A DNA stretch of 64,000 nt from Brevundimonas sp. GTDB lineage: Bacteria > Pseudomonadota > Alphaproteobacteria > Caulobacterales > Caulobacteraceae. Made by a program: the position numbers and the translations under genes. The stretch lies in contig NZ_JAQSDK010000026.1 in the NCBI RefSeq assembly GCF_029945885.1, positions 1-64,000 of the forward strand, read 5' to 3'. This document shows, piece by piece, positions 25,154 through 32,992 of the stretch; the stretch's first letter is position 1, and every line of letters starts with the position of its first letter. A model generated the notes under the pieces. That model was not told the origin of the DNA and did no database searches. It saw only the letters and a list, made by a program, of their open reading frames with translations.

Positions 25154-26080
25154 TCAGGCTCCGGAAGGTCGGATGGATCCGCCGCCCTTCGGCGGCCGGC
25201 GGTCGGCCTCGAGGGGGCCGCGGGCGCGGCCCGAGCCGCTCGAGCCCAGCGCCGCCGCATTGGCGAAGTCGGCGAGGCCCGCGCTGGCCCCGCCGGCGAT
25301 GCCGGCGGCGATGGCCGGGGTCTGCAGGAAGAAGATGCCGCCGAGCAGGCACAGGGCGATGAAGATCAGACCGCCCATCATCGGGTCCTGGCCCTGGATG
25401 GCGCCCCACTGGTCGCGCACCAGCGACAGCACCAGCTGGAAGATGACGATGATCAGGGCGAACAGGACGAGATAGTTCACCGCCTGGCCCAGCCAGCCGA
25501 AGAAGAAGCGCCGGGTGGCGTCGAACAGGGTGCAGGCGACAAAGATGGGTCCGAGCGCGACCAGCAGGGCCAGGGCCAGCTTGGCCAGCATGACGACCCC
25601 GAAGCCGAGGGCGCAGGCCAGGGCGCCGATGACCAGAACGGCCGCCGAGACGATCCAGGGGCCGGGATCGAAGGCCGAGCCCTCGCGCGCGATCGTCTCG
25701 GCGAGATAGCCGGCGTAGGCGAGGAACTGGTCGAAGGCGGGGCCGACGCCCGGCGTCTCGGCGCCGCTAACGGCCCGGGTCAGGGCGTTGGGCAGGCCGG
25801 TGAACAGCGGTTCGGTGACGAAGGTCGAATAGGCGGCCGTCGTCGCCAGGGCGTAGATCAGGGCCAGTTTGATCGAGCGGACCGCGAAATCCATCACCGG
25901 CTCGCTGATGGCCCCGCGCAGGATGGCGAAGCCGTAGAGGACGACATAGAGAACCAGGGCGATCCGCAGCGGGCCGTCGACTTCGGCGATGACCGAGGCG
26001 AGGCGCTCGCCGAGGAATTCATTCAGCCGGGCGTCGATGAAATCGTAGCTCGGCTCGAAGACCCGGAAGCTCATCGTCAC
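25154..26080 (-). CDS. virB6: VirB6 polytopic inner-membrane protein
   Basis: A 308-residue TrbL/VirB6 family protein with at least five membrane segments, for example IALVLYVVLYGFAILRGAI, the Ala-rich WIVSAAVLVIGALACALGFG region and LVLFALIIVIFQLVLSLV. A hydrophilic, Gly/Arg-rich tail follows. Start GTG at 26080 (ATG two codons later). It forms part of the inner-membrane platform of the channel. It overlaps the entry-exclusion gene by 4 bases. Confidence 0.9.
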   Translation of the reverse strand: MTMSFRVFEPSYDFIDARLNEFLGERLASVIAEVDGPLRIALVLYVVLYGFAILRGAISEPVMDFAVRSIKLALIYALATTAAYSTFVTEPLFTGLPNALTRAVSGAETPGVGPAFDQFLAYAGYLAETIAREGSAFDPGPWIVSAAVLVIGALACALGFGVVMLAKLALALLVALGPIFVACTLFDATRRFFFGWLGQAVNYLVLFALIIVIFQLVLSLVRDQWGAIQGQDPMMGGLIFIALCLLGGIFFLQTPAIAAGIAGGASAGLADFANAAALGSSGSGRARGPLEADRRPPKGGGSIRPSGA

Positions 26081-26301
26081 CCTCCCTGCGCCGTGCGCGC
26101 GTAGGCGGCCAGGCGATCACGACGCCTGGCTTCGCCCAGGCCGCGCCGCGCCGTCTCGCAGTCGCGGCGTGTCCGGCCGGCGTCGCAGGCGGCGATGACG
26201 GCCTTCGCCGCCGCCGGATCAGCCGCGAAGGCCTCGACGCCGCGCTCCGGCGCGGTGCAGCCGCACAGGGCCGCGAGGACGAGTCCGGCGGCGCGTTTCA
26301 C
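26077..26301 (-). CDS. EexN/TrbK-like entry-exclusion lipoprotein
   Basis: 74 residues, GTG start, with lipobox VLAALCGC and a short charged mature part in which FAADPAAAKAVIAACDAG and a later Cys (RRDCETA) match the two-Cys layout of EexN/TrbK proteins. These prevent redundant transfer into cells already carrying the element. The position next to virB5-virB6 is usual for the family. Assignment is by pattern and place. Confidence 0.65.
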   Translation of the reverse strand: MKRAAGLVLAALCGCTAPERGVEAFAADPAAAKAVIAACDAGRTRRDCETARRGLGEARRRDRLAAYARTAQGG

Positions 26302-27032
26302 CGGAAGGCCCGCTCATAGGCGTCCAGGCGGGCGGCGCGGGCGGCCTCGGCCCGTTCGCGGGCGCGCTGTTCCTCCAGCCGGGCCTCGGCCTCCCGCGTC
26401 AGGGCCAGACCCTGCAGCCGGACCTGTTCGTTCTGGACCAGGGCCTGCTCGGCGGCCAGCCGCGCCTCCAGGTCCATCACCGCACGGGCGTTGGGGGCGG
26501 TGTCGAGGGCGCGCCTGAGCGTTTCCAGACCTTCCAGCCTGTGGTCGGCGGCCTCGCCGATCGCCTCCCCGACGGCGAGGTCGCGGGCGCCGCGCGCCCC
26601 GGCCCGTTCCAGACTGTCGCGATACCAGGCCTCGGCGGCGGGCAAATCGCCGGACGGCGGCGTGTAGAGCCGGTGCTCGGCGCGGATCGCATCGGCGCGC
26701 TCGGCCAGCCGGCCCAGGGCCGACAGGTCGCCGTCGGCGGCGGCGCGCAGGGCCGCCAGGTCCGGCAGGGGGTTGCGGACCTCGGGCAGGCCGAGCGCGC
26801 TGGCCAGCGCATTGACGTCGGAGAGGTCGTTGAGGCTGTCGAACAGCTGACGGCCCTGTTCGACCTGGGCCTGAAGGGCCTGGAGCTGCTGCAGGGCCGT
26901 GCGGGCCTCCTCGACCATCTTGGCGTAGGCGGTGGGATCGTGAACGATCTGCTGGGCCCGGGCGCCCGGCGCGGCGGCGAGGACGAGCACAAGGGCGGCG
27001 GCCGGGGCCGCGAGCAGGGAGCGGGGTTTCAC
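26298..27032 (-). CDS. virB5: VirB5 minor pilus protein
   Basis: A 244-residue secreted, almost wholly helical protein. The GTG at 27032 is chosen because AAGGAG precedes it and because it overlaps the virB4 stop (GTGA). The signal peptide ends at AAPGARA, and the mature part starts QQIVHDPTAYAKMVEEARTA, the standard VirB5/TrbJ start. Coiled-coil-like Gln/Ala/Glu-rich repeats make up the rest. It is predicted to sit at the pilus tip. Confidence 0.9.
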   Translation of the reverse strand: MKPRSLLAAPAAALVLVLAAAPGARAQQIVHDPTAYAKMVEEARTALQQLQALQAQVEQGRQLFDSLNDLSDVNALASALGLPEVRNPLPDLAALRAAADGDLSALGRLAERADAIRAEHRLYTPPSGDLPAAEAWYRDSLERAGARGARDLAVGEAIGEAADHRLEGLETLRRALDTAPNARAVMDLEARLAAEQALVQNEQVRLQGLALTREAEARLEEQRARERAEAARAARLDAYERAFR

Positions 27033-29404
27033 AGCAATCTCCTTTCGGCGTGGAAGCGATCGCGCCATTGCGCGTAGGCGTCGCCGGTCTCGCCGCGCAG
27101 GCGGTCGAGCAGGGCGACGGTCTCGGTGCGGCCGGACAGGATGGCGAGGGCGTCGTCCAGACCGGCCAGGTCCAGTTCGACGACCACGCTGTCGTGGCCC
27201 TGTTTGACGAGAAAGCGGCCCGATCCGGGCACGAGCACCTCGCGCACCTGACGGAACTCCTCCCCGGTCAGGCCGAAGCCCTCGACATAGTCGCGCGCCT
27301 GCCCGTGCGGATTGGGCAGAAAGATCTTGGTCGCGCACTGTTCGAGGATGGCGTGGGCGATCGGCGAGCGCAGGGCGTCGGCCGGGGACTGGGTCCCGAA
27401 CACCATGAAGGCGTTCTGCTTGCGCCAGGTCTTGAGCCCGTCCTGGGCCAGGTCGGTGAAGGCCGGGTCGCCCAGCACCTTCCAGAACTCGTCGATGTCC
27501 AGAACCAGCCGGCGCCCGTCGACGCGTTCGGCGATGCGGTGAAACAGATAGAGGATGGCCGGGGTGCGGACCTCGTCGTGATCCAGCAGCTGGGTGATGT
27601 CGAAGCCCGCGAAGCGCGCGTCCAGGGTCAGGGCGTCCTCGTCATTGTCGAGCACCCAGCCCAGAGGTCCGCCGCGCTGCCAGCGTTCGAGCCGGGCCCC
27701 GACGCCGCCGGCGTCGCCCTGGCCGAGCAGGCTGCGCAGGGCGGCGATCGAGCGGCGTTCGCGCGGCAGGGCCTCCAGCGCCGCAACGCCCTGGTCTATC
27801 GCGCGCGCCTCGGCCACGCCGAGGGTCTCGCCCGGCCGCGCGACGAGGGCGCGCACCAGCCGCACCAGAAAGGCGCGATTGGCGGGTGACGGAGCCAGGG
27901 CCTTGAAGGGGGCGAAGCCGGTCGGCTCGCCGTTGCGCAGCGCCAGATAGGTCCCGCCGCAGGCGCGCACGAACAGTTCGGCGCCGCGGTCCTTGTCAAT
28001 GAACAGCTGCCGGGCGTCGAACCGTTCGAGCTGGGCCAGCATGAAGTTCTGCACCACGGTCTTGCCGGAGCCGGACGGGCCGCAGATGAAGGTGTGGCCG
28101 AGATCGCCGACGTGGAAGTTGAAGTGGAAGGGCGAGCCGGCCGTGGTCCGCAGGGTCGCCACCGCCTCGCCCCAGTGGTTGCCCCGCGCCTTGCCGACCG
28201 GATGGGCGTGGAAGGGGGCGAGCGCCGCGAAATTGCGCGAGGTGATGGCGGCGGGCCGGGTGCGGCGCGCGAAATTGCCGGGAAACTGGGCCCAAAAGGC
28301 CGCCTCCAGACCGAGGTCCTCGCGCGCCACGACCAGGCCGGAGTCCGCCAGGATGGCGCGGGCGCGCGACAGATGATCGGCCAGGGCCGACGGGGTGTCG
28401 CCGTGCACCAGCACCGAGGCGTGGTGTTCGCCCATGACGAACCGGTTGCTGACCAGGTCGTCGAGCGCCTCCGACAGGCCTGCGATCTGGGAGGCGGCGC
28501 GGTCGCGCGCCGAGACCATCTGGTTCTGTTTGCGCTCCATCACGGCGCGCGAGGAGGCCTTGGACAGGAAGGCGAAGGACTGGCTGGCGACGAAGTCGAA
28601 CCGGGCGCTGAGCAGGGCGTCCCAAAGGCCAGGGCGGGTCGCCGCCGGATATTCCTTGATGGCCAGGACGCCGGCGTAACGGGCGTCCGAGACGTCGCGC
28701 AGTTCCAGCGTCTCGCGGCCGAAGATGGCGCGGACGGTGTAGATCGCCGATCCGAGATGGCCATGGACGAGGGGGACGGCGGACCGGCGGCCGGTCAGCA
28801 CCAGCCGCATCACCTCCATCGGTTCGGAGAACCACAGGCCCGACCGCTCGTACAGGCCCAGCCGCCGCGGGGCGTAGCGGCCGAGGTACTGAACCAGATC
28901 GCGCCCGGCCTCCTCGAGGCGCCGGATGTGGTCGTGCAGCGCCTCGGTCCCGTCCCGGCGGGCCGATTTCAGCCGCTGCAACAGGGCCGCGGCGCGGTCT
29001 CCGGCGTCCCGGCCGGGATGCAGCACCAGGGTGACGAACAGTTCGTTGACCCGCAGCGGGCGCTCGGCGATCCGCGCGTCATAGGCCGCGCCTAGTTCGG
29101 CGGCGAAGGTCGAGCGATAGCCGCTCGATGGCAGGGGCGCGGCCTCGCGCCGGACCACATGCTGCCAGACCGCGAGACGTTCATCGGCGAGGTTGCGCCA
29201 GGCCTGGTTGAGCTTGACGTGCCAGTCGTTGAGATCGCGGGCGTCGGCGGTCTCGAAGCTGGCCCCGTCGATCTGGAACACCATCATCAGGGCGCCGCTG
29301 TCGAGCGCGACGACATGGTCGCTGACGTGGCGCGCATAGGGCAGGTTCGGGCGCACCTCGCCCTCGCGCCGCAGCCGGGCGACGGAGACGGCGCCCTCAG
29401 CCAC
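27029..29404 (-). CDS. virB4: VirB4 secretion ATPase
   Basis: A 791-residue ATPase, the largest and most conserved T4SS component. The N-terminal VirB4 domain includes VALDSGALMMVFQIDGASFE; the C-terminal RecA-like domain has Walker A HTFICGPSGSGKTVVQNFML (about residue 430) and Walker B RLVLDIDEFWKVLGDP. Start GTG at 29404, overlapping virB3 by 8 bases. It energises pilus assembly and substrate transfer. Confidence 0.94.
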   Translation of the reverse strand: MAEGAVSVARLRREGEVRPNLPYARHVSDHVVALDSGALMMVFQIDGASFETADARDLNDWHVKLNQAWRNLADERLAVWQHVVRREAAPLPSSGYRSTFAAELGAAYDARIAERPLRVNELFVTLVLHPGRDAGDRAAALLQRLKSARRDGTEALHDHIRRLEEAGRDLVQYLGRYAPRRLGLYERSGLWFSEPMEVMRLVLTGRRSAVPLVHGHLGSAIYTVRAIFGRETLELRDVSDARYAGVLAIKEYPAATRPGLWDALLSARFDFVASQSFAFLSKASSRAVMERKQNQMVSARDRAASQIAGLSEALDDLVSNRFVMGEHHASVLVHGDTPSALADHLSRARAILADSGLVVAREDLGLEAAFWAQFPGNFARRTRPAAITSRNFAALAPFHAHPVGKARGNHWGEAVATLRTTAGSPFHFNFHVGDLGHTFICGPSGSGKTVVQNFMLAQLERFDARQLFIDKDRGAELFVRACGGTYLALRNGEPTGFAPFKALAPSPANRAFLVRLVRALVARPGETLGVAEARAIDQGVAALEALPRERRSIAALRSLLGQGDAGGVGARLERWQRGGPLGWVLDNDEDALTLDARFAGFDITQLLDHDEVRTPAILYLFHRIAERVDGRRLVLDIDEFWKVLGDPAFTDLAQDGLKTWRKQNAFMVFGTQSPADALRSPIAHAILEQCATKIFLPNPHGQARDYVEGFGLTGEEFRQVREVLVPGSGRFLVKQGHDSVVVELDLAGLDDALAILSGRTETVALLDRLRGETGDAYAQWRDRFHAERRLL

Positions 29405-29747
29405 GAGTCAGCTCCGCCGGACGATAGCGCCGCGCCAGGGGGAGGGGCGAGGCCGAGCTGCCGCCCCACAGGGCGCCGTTGCGCGCGCGGCCCTTGGTGT
29501 CGACATGGACGAGCAGCAGCCGGAAGGCGTTGTGGTCGGCCCGGCAGATGGCGCGGAACACCAGGTGCACGGCGGGGGCGACCAGCAGATAGAGCAGGCT
29601 GCCGCCGACCAGGAAGACGATGCCCGAGACGATGAGGTTGACGCCCATCGCCTCCATCGGCACCCCCATGACCATGGCCGGACGGGTGCAGGCCAGAAAA
29701 AGCGGATCCTCGATCAGCTTCTCCTCAATCAGGCGGGCCTCAGCCAT
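29397..29747 (-). CDS. virB3: VirB3
   Basis: A 116-residue inner-membrane protein. The early IEDPLFLACTRPAMVMGVPM segment is the VirB3/TrbD signature, followed by two close membrane segments (about residues 36-62). It overlaps virB4 at its 3' end and the small membrane gene upstream by 8 bases. Confidence 0.9.
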   Translation of the reverse strand: MAEARLIEEKLIEDPLFLACTRPAMVMGVPMEAMGVNLIVSGIVFLVGGSLLYLLVAPAVHLVFRAICRADHNAFRLLLVHVDTKGRARNGALWGGSSASPLPLARRYRPAELTRG

Positions 29748-29919
29748 GGGGCCCTCCCGGCGCGAGGCGGGCGGCGACGAAGCCGAGTAACAGTCCGGTC
29801 AGCAGGCCGGCGACGATGCGGGCGAAGCGGCCGGGGGAGATCAGTCGCTGGCCCAGCATCAGTCCGGGTCCGAGGACGGCCGCGCCGGTGGTGATCAGCC
29901 AGGGGACGAACGGCTCCAT
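29740..29919 (-). CDS. Small two-helix membrane protein between virB2 and virB3
   Basis: 59 residues beginning MEPFVPWLITTGAAVLGPGL, with a second hydrophobic segment (FARIVAGLLTGLLLGFVAA). It starts one base into the virB2 stop codon and overlaps virB3 by 8 bases, so it is translated as part of the operon. It is not one of the canonical VirB proteins. It could be an inner-membrane assembly helper or a pilin-related peptide; function unknown. Confidence 0.6.
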   Translation of the reverse strand: MEPFVPWLITTGAAVLGPGLMLGQRLISPGRFARIVAGLLTGLLLGFVAARLAPGGPHG

Positions 29920-30221
29920 CAGGCGCCGCCCGTGATCAGGTTGACGATCTCGGCGGCGCCGAAGACGACGACGATGCCCAGCACCACGATCGCCGCCCGG
30001 CGCAGGTCGAACAGGCCGAACATCCACAGGATGCCGACGACGACCACGGCGAGCACCGCCAGCAGGCGCGCGGTGTTGCCCGTCAGCATGTCGACGACGT
30101 TCTGCAGCAGGCCCTCGACATTGGCCGAGGCGAAGGCCGGCTGGACCAGGATCAGGGTGGCGGCGGCGGCGATGGCGCCGGTGGCGCAGACGCGGCGCGC
30201 GCGGGCGGGGCGAGGGGTCAT
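29919..30221 (-). CDS. virB2: VirB2 major pilin precursor
   Basis: A 100-residue TrbC/VirB2 family pilin. A long signal sequence (about residues 1-31, ending PAFASA) is followed by two membrane helices, LLAVLAVVVVGILWMFGLF and AAIVVLGIVVVFGAAEIV, joined by a short basic loop (DLRR) in the usual pilin layout. It precedes virB3 and virB4, as in most VirB operons. Confidence 0.88.
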   Translation of the reverse strand: MTPRPARARRVCATGAIAAAATLILVQPAFASANVEGLLQNVVDMLTGNTARLLAVLAVVVVGILWMFGLFDLRRAAIVVLGIVVVFGAAEIVNLITGGA

Positions 30222-30865
30222 CTCGGGTCTCTCCAGCTGGGTTCGGATGGCGCGAAGGCGAGGGTCGCGCTGAAGCGGGCGCGGCCGAACACGTCCCAGG
30301 CCGGCGTGTCGGACCTCCGCGGCGAGGGGGCCGGCGTCGCCAGGCGAAGGACGACCGGCGCTTCGGCGGGGGCGGTTTCTGCGGCGGGTCGGGGCGGGGC
30401 CAGCGACAGGGCGACGGCGGCTCGCTCGACGCGCGCGACATAGCCGTTGCGGAAGCCACGGTCGGGATGTCCGGTGTTGTAGCGCGACAGGGCGACCCGC
30501 AGCGCCGCCTGGCGGTCGCCGTCCCGAGCGGGCCGGTAGCCGGCGCGCAGCACGACGCCGGCGGCGGACAGGTTGCGGCAGGGATCGAACGCCGCCTCGA
30601 CCGACAGGCCGAGCCAGGCCAGGTTGGCGCTGTTGATCTGGGCCAGGCCGAGGTCGAGGTTGGCGCCCCGCGCCAGCAGATCGCGGGCGATCCGGGCGGC
30701 GTCGACGGCGTCGCGGGGCCGCCGGGCGGGCCGGGGGCCGCGGTTCACCCCGATGGCCAGCGGATCGAACCGGCTTTCGGTCCAGGCGATGGCGGCCATG
30801 GTCTGCGGCGCCGCCTGGGGGGCGCAGGCCTGGGACAGGGCGAGGATGAGATTGAGGTCCAGCAA
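30218..30865 (-). CDS. virB1: VirB1-type lytic transglycosylase
   Basis: A 215-residue SLT-family enzyme that opens the peptidoglycan for the channel. The catalytic Glu is in IAWTESRFDPLAIG (about residue 30), with DLGLAQINSANLAWLG and LSRYNTGHPDRGF as the other lysozyme-fold motifs. A TTG start at 30865 is indicated by GGAG 7 bases upstream. It has a Pro/Ala-rich tail. No signal peptide is evident; the hydrophobic start LLDLNLILALSQACA may be the beginning of the catalytic domain. First gene of the transfer operon. Confidence 0.88.
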   Translation of the reverse strand: MLDLNLILALSQACAPQAAPQTMAAIAWTESRFDPLAIGVNRGPRPARRPRDAVDAARIARDLLARGANLDLGLAQINSANLAWLGLSVEAAFDPCRNLSAAGVVLRAGYRPARDGDRQAALRVALSRYNTGHPDRGFRNGYVARVERAAVALSLAPPRPAAETAPAEAPVVLRLATPAPSPRRSDTPAWDVFGRARFSATLAFAPSEPSWRDPR

Positions 30866-30941
30866 GGCGGGCTCCGTTCAGGGCCCCCAGCAAACCCGAT
30901 CCCGCCCGCCGCTCGCGACCCGCGGGCGGCCCGTCGGAGAT

Positions 30942-31238
30942 CTACGGTAGGAAGCTGCGGGACTCCGGGTCCGGCCCGGTGCGGGCGGCGAGGCGGGCGA
31001 CCGCCTGGATCCGGGTGCGCACGCCCAGAGTTCGGCAGGCCCGCATCAGGTGTTCGTCGACGGTGCGTCCGGAGATGCCGAGACGCTCGCCGATCGCCGC
31101 CGAGGTCAGACCGCGCGCGGCGAGGGCGAGGCAGTCGCGTTGCCGCGCCGAAAGGGGCTCGTCGGAGGCGGGTGGCGCGGCGTGCGGGCGCGGAGACGGC
31201 GGCGTCATGGCCCCAGCAGACGGCCGAACGAAATCCAC
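30942..31238 (-). CDS. LuxR-type helix-turn-helix regulator (98 aa)
   Basis: A short protein that is essentially only a LuxR/GerE DNA-binding domain: LSARQRDCLALAARGLTSAA, then IGERLGISGRTVDEHLMRAC and LGVRTRIQAVARLAA. There is no receiver or ligand domain. The GTG at 31238 and the ATG at 31208 are both possible starts; neither has a strong ribosome site. It lies just upstream of virB1 on the same strand, so it is a likely regulator of the transfer operon. Confidence 0.75.
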   Translation of the reverse strand: MDFVRPSAGAMTPPSPRPHAAPPASDEPLSARQRDCLALAARGLTSAAIGERLGISGRTVDEHLMRACRTLGVRTRIQAVARLAARTGPDPESRSFLP

Positions 31239-31267
31239 GGCCAGACCGCAGCTTTCCGGCGGGGCGT

Positions 31268-31774
31268 CTACGGTCGCGAATTCCCGGCGCCGCCCTCGTC
31301 CTCGCCCCCGGCGGGGGTGACCAGCTTCGCGACCCGTGTCTCGAGCCAGTCTTGGGCCGCGCTGTCGCGGCGGACCGCCTGCAGCGCCAGGTCCTTCATC
31401 GTACGGGTGAAGGCGTTGATCAGGGTGCGGGCGTCGAGTTCGACGATGACGTCGCCGAGCGTCTCGTCGAACTCCTGCAGGGCGACGGTCAGGATGGTCA
31501 TCAGCTTGTTGTCGGCGCTCCGCAGGGCGAACCTGGGCGAGCCCAGGGCGAGGGCCGCGAGGATGGCGTAGGGGTCGGAATCCGTAACCTCCGCAAAGCG
31601 ATGGATGCGTTCCAGATTGATGCGGCCGCCGCCGGCCTCGAAATGTTCATAGGACCGCTGGGCCATGCCCATGGCCTCCGCGACCTCGGCGGACTTCATC
31701 CGGCGATGGGCGCGGATCAGACGCAGGGCCGAAGACAGGGTCTCGCTCTGCGACTGACGTTCGGCGGGATCCAT
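31268..31774 (-). CDS. XRE-family regulator, conjugative-element type
   Basis: A 168-residue protein with an N-terminal XRE helix-turn-helix (LIRAHRRMKSAEVAEAMGMA, then QRSYEHFEAGGGRI) and a helical C-terminal part (ALQEFDETLGDVIVELDART) of unknown function. The start at 31774 (MDPAERQ) was chosen over a longer frame because the upstream part is Arg-rich and unstructured. This regulator type recurs beside transfer regions. With the LuxR-like gene it probably controls transfer. The 8-kb virB operon follows on the same strand. Confidence 0.75.
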   Translation of the reverse strand: MDPAERQSQSETLSSALRLIRAHRRMKSAEVAEAMGMAQRSYEHFEAGGGRINLERIHRFAEVTDSDPYAILAALALGSPRFALRSADNKLMTILTVALQEFDETLGDVIVELDARTLINAFTRTMKDLALQAVRRDSAAQDWLETRVAKLVTPAGGEDEGGAGNSRP

Positions 31775-31892
31775 CGTCCGGACTCTTCCACATCCATGAG
31801 GTCGCCGGACTCGTCCTTCCGTACCCCTGCTGGTTGAAAAATGGGGCAATCGCGCTTCAAATGAAAGTCGTGAAAGCCACGGGGCCGAAAGT

Positions 31893-31910
31893 CTTGCGCG
31901 CGTGCGCAAG
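31893..31910. promoter_or_regulatory. Palindrome between the XRE and GntR genes
   Basis: CTTGCGC (31893-31899) and GCGCAAG (31904-31910) form a perfect 7-bp inverted repeat with a 4-base spacer. A further TTGCG half-site follows at about 31926. It lies in the 233-base divergent region and could bind either regulator. Confidence 0.4.
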
Positions 31911-32007
31911 AAACCTGCGCGCACCTTGCGAGACCTTGAAGAGCGTTAATGGATACACGATCACTCGCCGACCATGAGTCGCCGGACGGGGCCCGGGCCG
32001 GAGCGGC

Positions 32008-32637
32008 GTGGCCGGACCGGGGGCCGTGAAGGCGCGCGATCCCTATCATCTCGCCGTGGCCGCCCTGACGGATTTCGCCTCCGAAGGCCGGTTCGGCTGG
32101 GGCCGGCCGCTGGTCGCCACCGCCCTGGCGACCGAACTTGGCCTCAGCCCCACGCCGGTCCGCGAGGCCCTCGCCCGACTTTCCGGCGAGGGCGTGCTGG
32201 AGCACCGACCCGGGCACGGCTATTTCGCGCCGAGCCCGACGGCGTCGGACATCGCCGATCTCTATGAACTGCATTGGCGGCTGGCCGGATGGGCCATCGA
32301 GCGGATTCCGCCGGGCGCGCGGCCGCCGCGCCTGGAGGCGTCGCCTCGCCCCCGGATCGAGGCCTTCTACGACAACCTGCTGGCCTGGGCGGGCAATGAT
32401 GTGCTCGACCGGGTCTACCGCCGCACGGCGCTTCAGCTGCGTCCGGTCCGCCGGGTCGAGCGCGTCGTCGATCCGATCGCCGACGAGGCGGTCGCGCGTC
32501 AGGAGCAACTCTTTCTCGAAGGCCGGATCAGCGATCTCAGGCCGGCGATCGACGCCTACCATCGCAACCGGATCGCGGCCGCCCAGTCCGTGTTTTCAGT
32601 CATGCGACGGTCGGCGGAAAGTATAGACCGAATATAG
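32008..32637 (+). CDS. GntR-family regulator of the lasso locus
   Basis: A 209-residue regulator with an N-terminal winged helix: LATELGLSPTPVREALARLS and GEGVLEHRPGHGYF at residues about 45-80. The C-terminal effector region is short and helical, FCD-like but reduced. Start GTG at 32008 has GGAG close by; GTG at 32026 is an alternative. GntR-type regulators are part of lasso-peptide loci in Caulobacterales. The gene ends 72 bases before the precursor gene on the same strand. Confidence 0.8.
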   Translation: MAGPGAVKARDPYHLAVAALTDFASEGRFGWGRPLVATALATELGLSPTPVREALARLSGEGVLEHRPGHGYFAPSPTASDIADLYELHWRLAGWAIERIPPGARPPRLEASPRPRIEAFYDNLLAWAGNDVLDRVYRRTALQLRPVRRVERVVDPIADEAVARQEQLFLEGRISDLRPAIDAYHRNRIAAAQSVFSVMRRSAESIDRI

Positions 32638-32709
32638 TTTGAAAATAGGACCTGGCGGGCGCGGACTGGCGCGACGGGGCGATGGGCCCCGTTGACAGGA
32701 GGTTACGTC

Positions 32710-32937
32710 ATGAAGACCGCGACCACGCCGCGCCTGATCGGTCTGGGCTCCGCCCGGATCGCCACCCGCGCGGACGCCACCGAAGGCGACATGGAGCAGA
32801 TTCCGGTGCGACTCTATGAGAGCGCCGGCGTCCGCGCCGATCTCGTCCGGCTCGGCTCGGCCGAACAGGCCACCCGCGCCGATTCCACCACCGGGGATTT
32901 CGAACAGATCCCGGTGCGGCTCTGGCAGCAGGGCTGA
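32710..32937 (+). CDS. Lasso-peptide precursor with two tandem leader-core units
   Basis: 75 residues, ATG 7 bases after AGGAGG. It resembles astexin/caulonodin-type precursors, whose leaders carry an L-x-x-LG-x-A...TR pattern directly before the core. That pattern occurs twice: RLIGLGSARIATR (8-20) and DLVRLGSAEQATR (44-56), each with Thr at -2 and Arg at -1. The predicted cores are ADATEGDMEQIPVRLYES (21-38) and ADSTTGDFEQIPVRLWQQG (57-75). Each has Ala at position 1, Asp7 and Glu9 as possible ring acceptors (a 9-residue A1-E9 ring is likely), the shared segment EQIPVRL, and an aromatic residue at 16 as possible plug. Where core 1 ends is unclear because unit 2 follows directly. Ala1 lasso peptides are known from Caulobacter; tandem units in one precursor are unusual. 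Confidence 0.85.
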   Translation: MKTATTPRLIGLGSARIATRADATEGDMEQIPVRLYESAGVRADLVRLGSAEQATRADSTTGDFEQIPVRLWQQG

Positions 32938-32942
32938 CGGCG

Positions 32943-32969
32943 GGGGCGCCGGCTTCGCGCCGGCGCCCC
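32943..32969 (+). promoter_or_regulatory. Intercistronic hairpin between precursor and protease genes
   Basis: A perfect 11-bp stem (32943-32953 paired with 32959-32969, loop TTCGC) starts 6 bases after the precursor stop. It lacks a proper T tract. Such hairpins after RiPP precursor genes can stabilise the precursor transcript or partly terminate, raising precursor over enzyme expression; that role is inference. Confidence 0.55.
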
Positions 32970-32992
32970 TCGTCTGTCCGACCGCTTCGGCG

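Noticed and set aside
32770-32934. Alternative lasso cores starting at Gly (GDMEQIPVRLYES and GDFEQIPVRLWQQG), with Thr at -2
   Set aside because: These would have no Asp/Glu at position 7, 8 or 9 to close the ring; the ATR-A cut gives Glu9 in both units and matches the known leader ending.
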